Assembly (NCBI GenBank): GCA_030426285.1
Contig: JAUHYX010000005.1
Location: 1-33,812 of the forward strand
Direction: 5' to 3'
Length of the DNA stretch: 33,812 bases
Origin: a bacterium
GTDB taxonomy: Bacteria > Bacteroidota > Ignavibacteria > Kapaibacteriales > UBA7675
The notes under the pieces are model-generated. The model did no database searches. It worked only from the letters and a program-made list of their open reading frames with translations, and was not told the origin of the DNA. Of the stretch, positions 16,628 through 25,592 are shown one piece after another. Numbering within the stretch: position 1 is the first letter of the stretch; every line of letters begins with the position of its first letter. Position numbers and translations under genes: made by a program.

Positions 16628-16665
16628 CTGCACAACCGCAGTTTATATTCTGCGGTTGTGTGCAG
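16628..16665. terminator. Hairpin between converging nbaE and gdhA
   Basis: CACAACCGCAG (16631-16641) pairs with CTGCGGTTGTG (16650-16660) around TTTATATT. The stem extends through CTG/CAG outside a 2-base bulge. No T tract follows on either strand. It sits in the 56-base gap between two convergent stops, so it probably acts as a bidirectional terminator or 3'-end barrier. Confidence 0.65.
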
Positions 16666-16673
16666 TACAAGTG

Positions 16674-18023
16674 TTAGTAGATACCCTGTTGTAGCATGGC
16701 TTCGGCGACCTTTGCAAATCCGGCGACATTAGCTCCGCGAACATAGTCTACATGGCCATTTGTAGAGCCATATTCTACGCATTGATCGTGAATGTTCGAC
16801 ATAATGTCCTGTAGTCTTGCATCCACCTCTTCACGTGTCCACGACAGTCGAAGACTGTTCTGAGACATCTCTAGGCCAGAGGTTGCTACACCACCTGCAT
16901 TGGCGGCCTTGGCCGGTGCAAACAGAACATTCGCTCCCTGAAACACTTTGATGCCCTCGAGATTCGTGGGCATGTTCGCGCCTTCACCGACTGCCTTCAC
17001 GCCATTTTTTACAAGTGCGACTGCATCGCTCTCTTCGATTTCATTTTGGGTCGCACAAGGGAATGCCAAATCGGCCTTGATGTCCCAAGGTCGTTTTCCA
17101 TCTAGATACTCACAGCCAAATTCACTCGCGTATTCCGAAATGCGTCCGCGGCGGTTGTTCTTTAGGTCCTTGACCCATTCCAATTTTTCGCGGTTCACTC
17201 CATTTTTGTCAAACACAGTGCCACCAGAATCTGACAATGTGAGTACCGTGCCACCGAGATCAAGAAGCTTTTCGACAGTGTATTGAGCAACATTCCCCGA
17301 ACCACTAACCAAACAAGATTTGCCGTCGATGTGATGGCCATTGTGCTTCAACATGTTTTCAACCATGTACACGCAGCCATATCCTGTTGCTTCGGGGCGT
17401 ATCAACGATCCACCAAAGGTAATTCCCTTGCCGGTTAGCGTACCTGTAAACTCATTCGCCAATCGTTTGTACTGACCAAACAAATATCCAACTTCACGTC
17501 CGCCAACTCCAATATCGCCAGCAGGAACGTCGGTGTTGGGCCCAATGTGCCTAAAGAGTTCTGTCATAAATGCCTGGCAAAAACGCATAACTTCGTCATC
17601 TGACTTTCCTTTCGGGTTAAAATCAGAGCCACCCTTTCCACCACCCATTGGCAGGGTTGTCAGCGCATTTTTGAAAATCTGTTCAAATCCGAGGAACTTT
17701 AGAGTGTCCAAGCGCACGCTAGGGTGAAAGCGAATTCCGCCTTTGTACGGGCCAATAGCATTGCTGAATTGCACGCGATAGCCCTTGTTTACATGAACTT
17801 CACCACGGTCGTCGGTCCACACTACGCGAAACGAAATTGCTCTATCCGGCTCTGAGAGCCGTTCCATGACTTTTGCTTGTATGAACTCTGGATGAGCATT
17901 TAGGTAGTCTGAGATGGTATCAGCTACCTCGTAAACTGACTGCAAGAACAAATTCTCACCGGGGTTGCGTTCTGTGAGAGTGTTCATGAACTCCGTCAAG
18001 TGAAACTTTTGGGCTGTTGACAT
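16674..18023 (-). CDS. gdhA: Glutamate dehydrogenase, hexameric NADP-type
   Basis: 449 residues, the size of small hexameric GDH. It interconverts 2-oxoglutarate plus ammonia and glutamate. The glutamate-binding stretch GPYKGGIRFHPSV is at 91-103, and the signature LPMGGGKGGSDFNPKGKSD around 124-142 contains the catalytic Lys130. DVPAGDIGVGGREVGYLFG follows, and the nucleotide-binding fold has VSGSGNVAQ. The absence of a mitochondrial-type antenna and the similarity to E. coli-type GDH favour NADP(H) and assimilation. It converges on the semialdehyde dehydrogenase gene and is divergent from the dioxygenase. A link to ammonia freed in tryptophan breakdown is plausible from position but unproven. 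Confidence 0.95.
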   Translation of the reverse strand: MSTAQKFHLTEFMNTLTERNPGENLFLQSVYEVADTISDYLNAHPEFIQAKVMERLSEPDRAISFRVVWTDDRGEVHVNKGYRVQFSNAIGPYKGGIRFHPSVRLDTLKFLGFEQIFKNALTTLPMGGGKGGSDFNPKGKSDDEVMRFCQAFMTELFRHIGPNTDVPAGDIGVGGREVGYLFGQYKRLANEFTGTLTGKGITFGGSLIRPEATGYGCVYMVENMLKHNGHHIDGKSCLVSGSGNVAQYTVEKLLDLGGTVLTLSDSGGTVFDKNGVNREKLEWVKDLKNNRRGRISEYASEFGCEYLDGKRPWDIKADLAFPCATQNEIEESDAVALVKNGVKAVGEGANMPTNLEGIKVFQGANVLFAPAKAANAGGVATSGLEMSQNSLRLSWTREEVDARLQDIMSNIHDQCVEYGSTNGHVDYVRGANVAGFAKVAEAMLQQGIY

Positions 18024-18154
18024 GTCGTCTTCTCATTGAAAGTGAAGCAATGCTACTGGTCTAAATTTAACAAAATGAGCTTCTGATCGCGAATACTGCC
18101 GCAATTCGAACAGATTTCTCGTAGGTTTCGCCAAAACATTTGGAGTACACGCGT

Positions 18155-19150
18155 ATGAACCGCAAACAATTTCTGAAAACAATAAGCGCTGCTGGTGTTT
18201 TGTCGACCCTGCGCTTACCCAACACATTGTCGGCAGCACCAGCCAAAGAGAGTGAGTGTGTGTTGATCCCATCTGAAACAGCTGGCCCATTCCCTCTAGA
18301 TCTAACTGACAACAGTGCATTTTTGCGCTCAGATATACGTGAAGATCGCGGCGGACTCGAACTCAGATTGAGAATGCGGATTGTTGGTGAGGACAATTGC
18401 GCCCCAATGCCAAACGTGCGGGTTCACATATGGCATTGTGATGCTGATGGTGTGTATTCTGGATACAATACTGGCAATAATCCTGGGGATGTCAATGACA
18501 CGTGTTTTCGTGGACACCAATTCACTGATGAGAACGGCGAAGTTCAGTTCACAACTATTTTGCCTGGTTGGTATCCCGGCCGCATTTGTCACATTCATTT
18601 TCAGGTGTATGTGAGTAGTTCGTACTCAGCAACATCGCAGTTTACGTTTCCTATCGCGCCCAAAAATGAACTGTATGGTGCGAACTCTGAATTGTATCCC
18701 AAAGGTGCTGACCCGTTGTCATTTACGCAGGATGGAGTGTTTGCCGATGGGGTTGACGGACAGGTTGCTACATTGGTGGTAGAGAATGATGGAACAGCCT
18801 CGTCGTTCTTTGAAGCCACCGTGCGCGGCGCGGGAACAGTGGGCGTAGGACACTACGAACGCCGCACCGAACAATATATTCATGTTGGTCAGCCGTACCC
18901 CAACCCAAGTGTAGAGAGAGTGCGCATACCATTTGCTCTACATCGTTCAGCTCGTGTAAAGTGTTCTGTGTACGACATCGAAGGCAAAAAATTGATTGAC
19001 CTTTGCGATGCTGAATTCACAGCAGGCGAGCACCTAGTGGAGTTGTTGCCAAGTATGCTTGGCACTGAGGTTTCACGCGTGATTTGTCAGTTCGAGGTTG
19101 TTACCGATGAGGGTGTTTTTCGCATTCCGAGGGTGATCATTGTGCACTAG
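18155..19150 (+). CDS. Exported intradiol ring-cleavage dioxygenase-like protein with T9SS sorting tail
   Basis: 331 residues from ATG at 18155, preceded by TTTGGAG (18139-18145). An in-frame TTG at 18140 is less likely. The N terminus MNRKQFLKTISAAGVLSTL is a signal peptide with an RKxFLK motif, a near-consensus Tat signal. Residues about 35-225 match the intradiol dioxygenase fold with all four Fe(III) ligands: Tyr101 (DADGVY), Tyr140 (LPGWYPGR), His146 and His148 (CHIHF). The last 85 residues look like a T9SS type A sorting domain (GQPYPNPSVERVRIPF, YDIEGKKL, AGEHLVEL, ending VIIVH). It may cleave catechol-type aromatics outside the cell; the substrate is unknown. It is divergent from gdhA and near the kynurenine genes. 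Related exported family members exist in other bacteria. Confidence 0.85.
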   Translation: MNRKQFLKTISAAGVLSTLRLPNTLSAAPAKESECVLIPSETAGPFPLDLTDNSAFLRSDIREDRGGLELRLRMRIVGEDNCAPMPNVRVHIWHCDADGVYSGYNTGNNPGDVNDTCFRGHQFTDENGEVQFTTILPGWYPGRICHIHFQVYVSSSYSATSQFTFPIAPKNELYGANSELYPKGADPLSFTQDGVFADGVDGQVATLVVENDGTASSFFEATVRGAGTVGVGHYERRTEQYIHVGQPYPNPSVERVRIPFALHRSARVKCSVYDIEGKKLIDLCDAEFTAGEHLVELLPSMLGTEVSRVICQFEVVTDEGVFRIPRVIIVH

Positions 19151-19257
19151 TGACTAATGGAGCAATTCACTTTCAGGAAATCCCTACAAAGAGATAGAAC
19201 TACATTCCGGTGAACAGTAAGCCGTGCCGGAGATGTTCGAAAAATCTTGGGGGTCTC

Positions 19258-22200
19258 ATGAGAGTCTCATTCCTTCTCCTGGCCGTCTTTGTTACTGCGT
19301 GGTCCCACGCATACGGAGGCAGTGAATTGACATTAGTGTATCCAACAAATCTAACTGAACTAGAGCCACATGATAGTCTTGTGTTCCACAGCTCTGTGCC
19401 ACTTGATCCCAACCTTGTGTCTCACGAATTCAGCAAGGAGAATGAGCCCTTGTGGCCCTTCTCTAAATCTGTACCCTGGCGCTTCGTAGACAGCCAAGTG
19501 CTACAACGCATCCAAGATGTATACAGCGTTGCTTTGCGAGATTCGTTGCTGCTGCGACATAGCCGTCCATATGAGTGTAGTGTTCGCTCAGAAGATACAC
19601 TCGTCGTTTCCTTCCGAGGTCTCGATCGCGGCAGAATGTTCACTGCCCTTACATTTGGAATTCCGTTTGACACCGTAGACTCAACCGGCACAGAATACAC
19701 AGCGTACACAGACCAGCAATCATGGTCCATACGAGCTCATGACCCGGTGTCTCATATCGCGAGTGTGTTCCCCACATCTGGCCCTCTGTATTGCAACGAA
19801 ACCGTGTCCATACAGTTTAGCAACTCCAATGATCTAGTGACCATGGGCACTAATCTGGATCACGGCATAGTGATTACCCAGGACAATGGTGGTACGAATC
19901 ATGTGTATGTAGAGAGTGTAGATATCGTGGAATCTATACGGTCTGTAGATGTACAACTTGGTGGACTTGCTCCAGGCGTTTCATTCACAATCACCCTAGA
20001 CCCGGATGTATACTCCTCATTGCAGAATCACAATTTTGCTTTACAATATTTTGTACCGGAGCAAGGGATGTTGATTGTACATCCGATCGTGCAACAACAG
20101 GATGGAGCACTGCGGCACGAAAAGCCAGATACATTGTATTTCAAGCAGACTGACTCAGCACAAATTTCACTAGCAAAACCAGGTCACAGGATAGCGAAGT
20201 CTGAAATTCTAACGAGTCCATACCAGTATGAATTACAAGAAACCTCCGTAGTTCTGAATGCAGGCTGTCCTGCAATAGATGTAACTGAATGTGAAGTGCT
20301 GTATGTTCCGCAACAGACGACCACTGTTGTCGTTCCGGACATACCACAATTGAATATTCAAGTGCTTACCCAATCTGGTGAGCTCATTGGAGGATCCGGA
20401 GAGTACACGTATTCGGATTCGCCACTCGTGATTGCTGCTGCCGCAACAAATGGATACAAATTCAATGGTTGGGATGTGGTTGAAGAGTGGGGGCCTCTTC
20501 CTGAAGCAATTGTGACAGAAAAAGCACAATTGGCACATCTAGCAAAGATTGGAGGCCACCTTCAGCTCCACCCTGATATTGAGGTTGTACCACCCTGTGA
20601 TGAATATTCCTTTTGCATCGAGTCTATTGTCTTGGACAACTTTCTCAAGAACTGTGTGATTTCTGGACTCGAAATGCCAACTGACATTGTAGAAACCAAT
20701 CTAGTGGGTTGTCACACATACCCTACAAATGATCTGGTTGGAATAACAGCTGAAATCATCCCAGAGTATCGCGACGATTACCTCATCGTGGGCTACCGGG
20801 TGAATGGACACTGGATTGACTTCGACCCACCCAGCGTCTCTGTTTCTACGAAATTGCGTCCCGGACACTGCGCCACCCAAAAGAATATTGAAATCGTAGC
20901 CATCCCGCGAGAGAATGTGAGAGTAGATGTCTCAGCAATTGTGCACCGGCAGGGAGCATCGAAACCAGGACTGCAAAACGACTTTCAAGTGCTTGTGTAC
21001 GAGCAGTGTACAGACGGAGAAAATCTCATTACGAGCACATCGAAGGGAGCAGAGCAGACTTTTTATGTGGCTCCAAGTAGCACACTGCGTGTAGAGTATT
21101 ATGTAGCCGATGCAAGTACCGACTACGTCGACTTTGTACACTGGCAATATGCGCCTGGCTTCACACATCCTTATGTCAGTACTCCGCCAGAACAGCCCGA
21201 TGTTGTTTCATTTGAATTTCAAGTGAAACACCACACCAGTATTCAAGCTGTTTTCGAAGAGAAGTTTCACCTCATTGAAGTCGGATTTCACAGAGAGGAT
21301 CAACGCGAGGAAATTGACTGGTTCGATATCCGAGATCTTACCCAAGACCCAATCGAAGATATTGAAGTAATGCCGATAGCAGACTATGGTATGGGTACAT
21401 ACATGTTCCTCAAGTTTAGCCACGCTCCCGATGCACACAGTGTTCTACATGGAGGTGTGATTGTAGATGAAGTTTCACAGCGTATGGACGTTGACAGATA
21501 CGAGCTAGGACAACTAGAATCTTATGTTTTCACAGACGAGAGTACTGTGATGGTGCATGAAAACATGCTCACTCTACCTTTGGTGAAACGGGAATCAACT
21601 GTTGATGGACTTCCAACAGGTATTCCGAAGGGCGAACGTTTTCGTGCACTGATTCGAGAAGTTTCAACTACACACACAGATGGTTCTGTAGAATCAATTG
21701 ATGAAACAGTAATCGTTCAAGGCGAAACGGAAATGCCGGGGTTGGACATTGTATTCAAGGGCGCACGCGTACTGGAACATTCGTATGATGGGGATGTTGA
21801 ACTCATGCATTTCTATAAAGCCTCTATTGTAAATGCAGCCGATATAGCGGAATACGCACTCGAAGGTAATTGGGACGACGAGTCCCTGAAGATTGACAAC
21901 ATCGGCAAACTTCCACATCATTGTTACGACGAGCTAGACAAAGACGACTACCCGATTGCTAGTTATGATGAAACTGTGCTTTCCACAGCAAAACTCGACA
22001 AGAGTGACTTAGCCTTCTTGCATGTGCTCGGGCTAGACTATGATAATCTCGATTCTCAATGCGACTCTGTTGGATTCATTGAAGCCGCCGAAGACTTTTA
22101 CAACGGGGTGATGTATGACGAGCTCAATGGCCCCTTTGAAGCCCGTTATTTGATGGAGAATGTTAAGCTAGATAGCCTGCTGATCGAGATAAAGAATGAA

Positions 22201-22446
22201 GCAAGTACATTGGACTTGTTTGAGGCAATTGCCCTGTTTGTGGCTACTGTTGTTATACTTCTTGTCTTCGAAGGATTCTACCAGATTCTCATGGGATGGT
22301 GTCCAGAACTAATGGGCGATAGAGCCTGGGCATACGGAAAAGATTCTTGGTGGGGCACACACCCATCATGGGGGCATCAACAGCAGTGGGTGAAGAGCCT
22401 GGATCTCAAACACGATGTAGAATTTAAACTCAGAATGGAGGATTGA
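19258..22446 (+). CDS. Very large secreted protein of unknown function with C-terminal hydrophobic segment
   Basis: 1062 residues from ATG at 19258, preceded by GGGGG. A GTG at 19210 would add 16 residues before the signal peptide MRVSFLLLAVFVTAWSHAYG. The first 300 residues resemble Ig-like modules of the SbsA/Big_5 type (VYPTNLTELEPHDSLVFHSS; VFPTSGPLYCNETVSIQFS). Residues about 360-690 contain up to three copies of a divergent 'bacterial repeat' pattern (GYKFNGW, YLIVGYRVNGHW, YVDFVHWQYAPGF). The rest is acidic with no motif I know. Near residues 987-1015 there is a strong hydrophobic stretch (AIALFVATVVILLVFEGFY), followed by a Trp-rich tail. No T9SS tail is seen, so it may be membrane-held. 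Translation is coupled to the next gene across one base. Confidence 0.7.
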   Translation: MRVSFLLLAVFVTAWSHAYGGSELTLVYPTNLTELEPHDSLVFHSSVPLDPNLVSHEFSKENEPLWPFSKSVPWRFVDSQVLQRIQDVYSVALRDSLLLRHSRPYECSVRSEDTLVVSFRGLDRGRMFTALTFGIPFDTVDSTGTEYTAYTDQQSWSIRAHDPVSHIASVFPTSGPLYCNETVSIQFSNSNDLVTMGTNLDHGIVITQDNGGTNHVYVESVDIVESIRSVDVQLGGLAPGVSFTITLDPDVYSSLQNHNFALQYFVPEQGMLIVHPIVQQQDGALRHEKPDTLYFKQTDSAQISLAKPGHRIAKSEILTSPYQYELQETSVVLNAGCPAIDVTECEVLYVPQQTTTVVVPDIPQLNIQVLTQSGELIGGSGEYTYSDSPLVIAAAATNGYKFNGWDVVEEWGPLPEAIVTEKAQLAHLAKIGGHLQLHPDIEVVPPCDEYSFCIESIVLDNFLKNCVISGLEMPTDIVETNLVGCHTYPTNDLVGITAEIIPEYRDDYLIVGYRVNGHWIDFDPPSVSVSTKLRPGHCATQKNIEIVAIPRENVRVDVSAIVHRQGASKPGLQNDFQVLVYEQCTDGENLITSTSKGAEQTFYVAPSSTLRVEYYVADASTDYVDFVHWQYAPGFTHPYVSTPPEQPDVVSFEFQVKHHTSIQAVFEEKFHLIEVGFHREDQREEIDWFDIRDLTQDPIEDIEVMPIADYGMGTYMFLKFSHAPDAHSVLHGGVIVDEVSQRMDVDRYELGQLESYVFTDESTVMVHENMLTLPLVKRESTVDGLPTGIPKGERFRALIREVSTTHTDGSVESIDETVIVQGETEMPGLDIVFKGARVLEHSYDGDVELMHFYKASIVNAADIAEYALEGNWDDESLKIDNIGKLPHHCYDELDKDDYPIASYDETVLSTAKLDKSDLAFLHVLGLDYDNLDSQCDSVGFIEAAEDFYNGVMYDELNGPFEARYLMENVKLDSLLIEIKNEASTLDLFEAIALFVATVVILLVFEGFYQILMGWCPELMGDRAWAYGKDSWWGTHPSWGHQQQWVKSLDLKHDVEFKLRMED

Positions 22447-22447
22447 C

Positions 22448-23116
22448 ATGACATGGATAATTAAAAACCTCAAATGGCTCTCAGGCCTAAACATTGGTGT
22501 AGTGTACCGGAAATTTTCTGTGTGCATACTGGCTTGCGTTGCTATGTCGGTAGTGGGAAAAGCTCAGGCAGTTGATATTCTTAACCCAAGTAAACCCACA
22601 TACTATACTGGAACTGACATTGAGTTCAGGTGGGACGCGTGGAACATGCACGGAAGGTGCTATTTACGCATCATGAATCTCGACGGCGGAGGATTTATTG
22701 AAGTCGGATGGGCGAAGTATGAAGATTCGAAGTTTGCATGGACAATCCCGGATGACTTGGTCACACGTAATTGTCTATTTCAAATACTGGATTCGATCCA
22801 ATACAATGTCATGGGCAATAGCAGGTACTTTAAGATTGAGAAGCTATCCTCAAATACACCCGTTGAGATAGAACTTGCGACGCAATTAGTTTCGCCTCAT
22901 CCGGTAGAGAATGTGCTTAACTTTGCGCAAGAGAACGCTACGGACATAGTACACTCTACTAGATACAACATTGTTCACGTTGAATCTGGGAGCATAGTGA
23001 TAAGAGATGTCCAAGTTCCTTGCAACATCGAGCACCTACAACAAGGTGTGTATGCACTGGTACCTAGGAATTCATCAACCAAAGCAATACAGCCGATCGT
23101 ATTTGTAAAGCAATAG
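22448..23116 (+). CDS. Small secreted Ig-like protein with probable T9SS sorting tail
   Basis: 222 residues. ATG at 22448 follows the previous stop by one base, with GGAGG (22437-22441) inside the end of the upstream gene, so the two are translationally coupled. A long n-region precedes a hydrophobic core ending GKAQA (about residue 41). Residues 42-130 (ILNPSKPTYYTGTDIEFRW ... FAWTIPDDL ... YFKIE) have the spacing of Kre9/KNH-type Ig-like domains. The C terminus (SPHPVENVLNF, VESGSIVIRDV, LQQGVYALVPR, ending IVFVKQ) looks like a T9SS type A sorting domain. It probably acts with the 1062-residue partner at the cell surface. Function unknown. Confidence 0.72.
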   Translation: MTWIIKNLKWLSGLNIGVVYRKFSVCILACVAMSVVGKAQAVDILNPSKPTYYTGTDIEFRWDAWNMHGRCYLRIMNLDGGGFIEVGWAKYEDSKFAWTIPDDLVTRNCLFQILDSIQYNVMGNSRYFKIEKLSSNTPVEIELATQLVSPHPVENVLNFAQENATDIVHSTRYNIVHVESGSIVIRDVQVPCNIEHLQQGVYALVPRNSSTKAIQPIVFVKQ

Positions 23117-23129
23117 GTCTCGGAGCGAA

Positions 23130-24545
23130 TTAGAGAGTCTCGCGGCGTTTGAGCAGTGCAATTGATTCGATATGCCATGTATTGGGAAACATATCAACCG
23201 GTTGCACTAGCTCTACGTCGTAGTCTCTATGCAGAACAGCACAATCTCTTGCTTGTGTGGCTGGATTGCAACTGATGTAGATGATTTTTTTTGCACCGAT
23301 CTCTAGGAGCTTTTCAGTGACATCAGGATGCATTCCTGCTCGAGGTGGATCAACTATGATGACATCTGGTGCAGGCAAATCTTTGAGCAATTCTCCCTTG
23401 GCTGCATGTCGCATGTCAGCTTCGAAAAATTCAGCATTGTCTACATTGTTGACCTTGGCATTCTCATGTGCATCGCGAATTGAGGAGGCGCTTATTTCGA
23501 TACCAAAAATTTTGTCAACTCTTTGCGCGGCTATCAGAGTAATCGTGCCAGCACCGCAATACAAATCCCAAACAATGTGTTCGCGTTGTAGATTTGCCAA
23601 ATCTAAAGCTGTCGAAAACAGTACTTCTGCCTGCGCCGGATTGGTCTGGAAAAATGAGAACGGTGAAATCGTAAAATCTACATTACACAGCGTTTCTTTG
23701 ATAGTCTTCGATCCATCGGTAAAGACAATTTCACCTTGTGCTACCGACGACTTGCTATTGGAAATGGCATGCATGAATGTCGTGCCGCCGTTTTCAATGC
23801 ACACAGTGTGTGCATATTCAATGTATTGCCGTTGATCGTCGTTTTGCGGTGATGTTGTTATAAGAATACACATCATTTCTCCGGTACGCGAGGTGCGGAA
23901 CACAATGTTTCTCAAGAAGCCGGTGTGTGTCTTTGTGGTGAAAGGACGCAGCCCCAACTCCAGTGCTTTGGATCTCAAGAGTTCCAATATTGGCATGGTG
24001 TCTTTGTGCAGCAAGTGACACTCGCGCAAATCCAAAATTCGGTCGAATCTTCCAGGTATATGCATGCCAAGTGCAAAGTCGCGCTCGATCTCTTCATCTG
24101 ATTGAATTTCTTGCTCTGTTAACCAGCGCTTATCACCAAACGTAAATTCCATCTTGTTGCGATAGTTGTACTGCGAAGAGCAGCCAATTGTCTCCCGCAA
24201 TTCTTGCGGCTCAATACCCCCCAAGCGCTCAAATGCATCGCGTACATTTTGAGTTTTCCACCTCAACTGGTCTTCGTAACGCAGATGCTGCCATTTGCAT
24301 CCCCCGCATGTCCCAAAATGTGAGCACACAGGCTCAACCCTAGCTTCAGAAGGCTCAATCAATTCGTGAATTACAGCCTCGGTGTATCTGCGTCGCTTTC
24401 TGCGCGTCTCAGCAACAACTGTATCTCCGGGAATTCCACCCTCCACGAAGTACACCTTTCCGTCGTGTCGAGCAATTGACTTGCCTTCAAACCCGATTGA
24501 CTCAATCTGTAGCTCTAATTGTTGTCGCTTTTTCTTATTTTTCAT
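23130..24545 (-). CDS. rlmD: 23S rRNA (uracil-C5)-methyltransferase, RlmD/RumA family
   Basis: 471 residues. SAM-dependent enzyme that methylates C5 of a uridine in 23S rRNA (U1939 for E. coli RlmD). An N-terminal TRAM domain (about 8-62) is followed by the four [4Fe-4S] cysteines C74, C80, C83 and C176, which separate this family from the cluster-free RlmC/TrmA types. The SAM motif DLYCGAGT is at 327-334, VDPPRAG at 398-404, and the catalytic nucleophile Cys426 is in SCNPAT. RlmD and related RumA paralogs in this phylum are hard to tell apart, so the exact target U is uncertain. It converges on the secreted-protein pair with a 13-base gap. Confidence 0.9.
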   Translation of the reverse strand: MKNKKKRQQLELQIESIGFEGKSIARHDGKVYFVEGGIPGDTVVAETRRKRRRYTEAVIHELIEPSEARVEPVCSHFGTCGGCKWQHLRYEDQLRWKTQNVRDAFERLGGIEPQELRETIGCSSQYNYRNKMEFTFGDKRWLTEQEIQSDEEIERDFALGMHIPGRFDRILDLRECHLLHKDTMPILELLRSKALELGLRPFTTKTHTGFLRNIVFRTSRTGEMMCILITTSPQNDDQRQYIEYAHTVCIENGGTTFMHAISNSKSSVAQGEIVFTDGSKTIKETLCNVDFTISPFSFFQTNPAQAEVLFSTALDLANLQREHIVWDLYCGAGTITLIAAQRVDKIFGIEISASSIRDAHENAKVNNVDNAEFFEADMRHAAKGELLKDLPAPDVIIVDPPRAGMHPDVTEKLLEIGAKKIIYISCNPATQARDCAVLHRDYDVELVQPVDMFPNTWHIESIALLKRRETL

Positions 24546-24638
24546 GGCAGTACAAATGGAATTCCTTTAACCAGTCTCTTTTTTTACAACAATTCACTCA
24601 GACGCTTGAGTGTGTGTTGTCGTGTGTAGATCAATCGA

Positions 24639-25577
24639 ATGATGCCAATAACGGGAACCGCTACATATGTTGCAGGTACAACGTGGTTGCTCGACAGGTC
24701 GTGCGATTACGATTGTTCCTTTTGTTCCTTTCGCGACCCTAAGGGTATGTGGAAAGGCGCATTGCGAGATGCATCGTTGCCGCGCATTACCCACAATACA
24801 TCTGTGGTTGAGATACTTACTGGCAACATGCAACGATCAAATCCATGGTTGCGGACTCATGTTGATCGCCTGATTCAGGCTTGTGAGGCCGTGAAAGAGA
24901 AAGGTGCTGCTCCTGTTCTTTCGGCAACGAGTGTGCCAGCTAGCCATCTGCGGTATCTTGCGCCTCATGTCGGTTTTTTTCGACTTCATGTGGATGTGTT
25001 TGCCACGCAGGACATGCCCGGAAAGTCTATTGAAGATGTTGAGCTTGTGCTCACGCAACTTGCAGCACTACGATGTTCGGTATCCCTTGTTGTACTGATA
25101 GGTGCTGGGGAGACGACTGAGCAACGCCGGGCCTTGATTCGCCGCCTGAGTAACATCAAGCCAACGCATCTCGATATTGTGAGTATCGCATTGCGACCGT
25201 ATATCTCGGGTGGAGTGTCCTGGCAACCTTCGTATCAGCTCACACCAGAAGCCATTGGCAATTGTTTGCGCCTATGTGAAACTGCAGTCCCGGAAACTAC
25301 CGTGTCTGTACAAGTTCCTGGAATGAGTGACTGGAGTTTGCTCCTAGACGAGGGGTTGCAGGATTTTGACGTATTGCGACCAGAGGACCATGCCTCAGTT
25401 GACTCTGGCTCGGTTTTTGTTCCCCCTACCGTGCAAGAAGTGGAGATTGCATTGCAATCGCGCGGGATGTTGATAGCAGAGCGCGAATGGCAACGAGAGC
25501 GCGGTGATAGGCCATTTTCACGTGACGAAACTGAGAAGTCAATTCCTGAATGGACTGACCAAATACATCTTTTCTGA
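24639..25577 (+). CDS. CofG-like radical SAM protein, function unknown
   Basis: 312 residues. The radical SAM cysteine motif CxxxCxxC is present as C22, C26 and C29 in RSCDYDCSFCSF, which should bind a [4Fe-4S] cluster. Cys-x-Phe after the third strand is typical of the CofG/CofH/MqnE/MqnC group (FxCxFCxF-like). Further downstream, PGKS (127-130), VVLIGAGETTEQR (151-163, GIGET in CofG) and ALRPYISGG (184-192) follow the same order as in CofG. The region between the first strand and about residue 90 is shorter and different from true CofG. No CofH partner or F420 gene is visible. Start: ATGATG at 24639 with no clear ribosome site. It is 15 bases upstream of a CorA-type gene. Confidence 0.65.
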   Translation: MMPITGTATYVAGTTWLLDRSCDYDCSFCSFRDPKGMWKGALRDASLPRITHNTSVVEILTGNMQRSNPWLRTHVDRLIQACEAVKEKGAAPVLSATSVPASHLRYLAPHVGFFRLHVDVFATQDMPGKSIEDVELVLTQLAALRCSVSLVVLIGAGETTEQRRALIRRLSNIKPTHLDIVSIALRPYISGGVSWQPSYQLTPEAIGNCLRLCETAVPETTVSVQVPGMSDWSLLLDEGLQDFDVLRPEDHASVDSGSVFVPPTVQEVEIALQSRGMLIAEREWQRERGDRPFSRDETEKSIPEWTDQIHLF

Positions 25578-25592
25578 CAATAGCGGTGTTCG

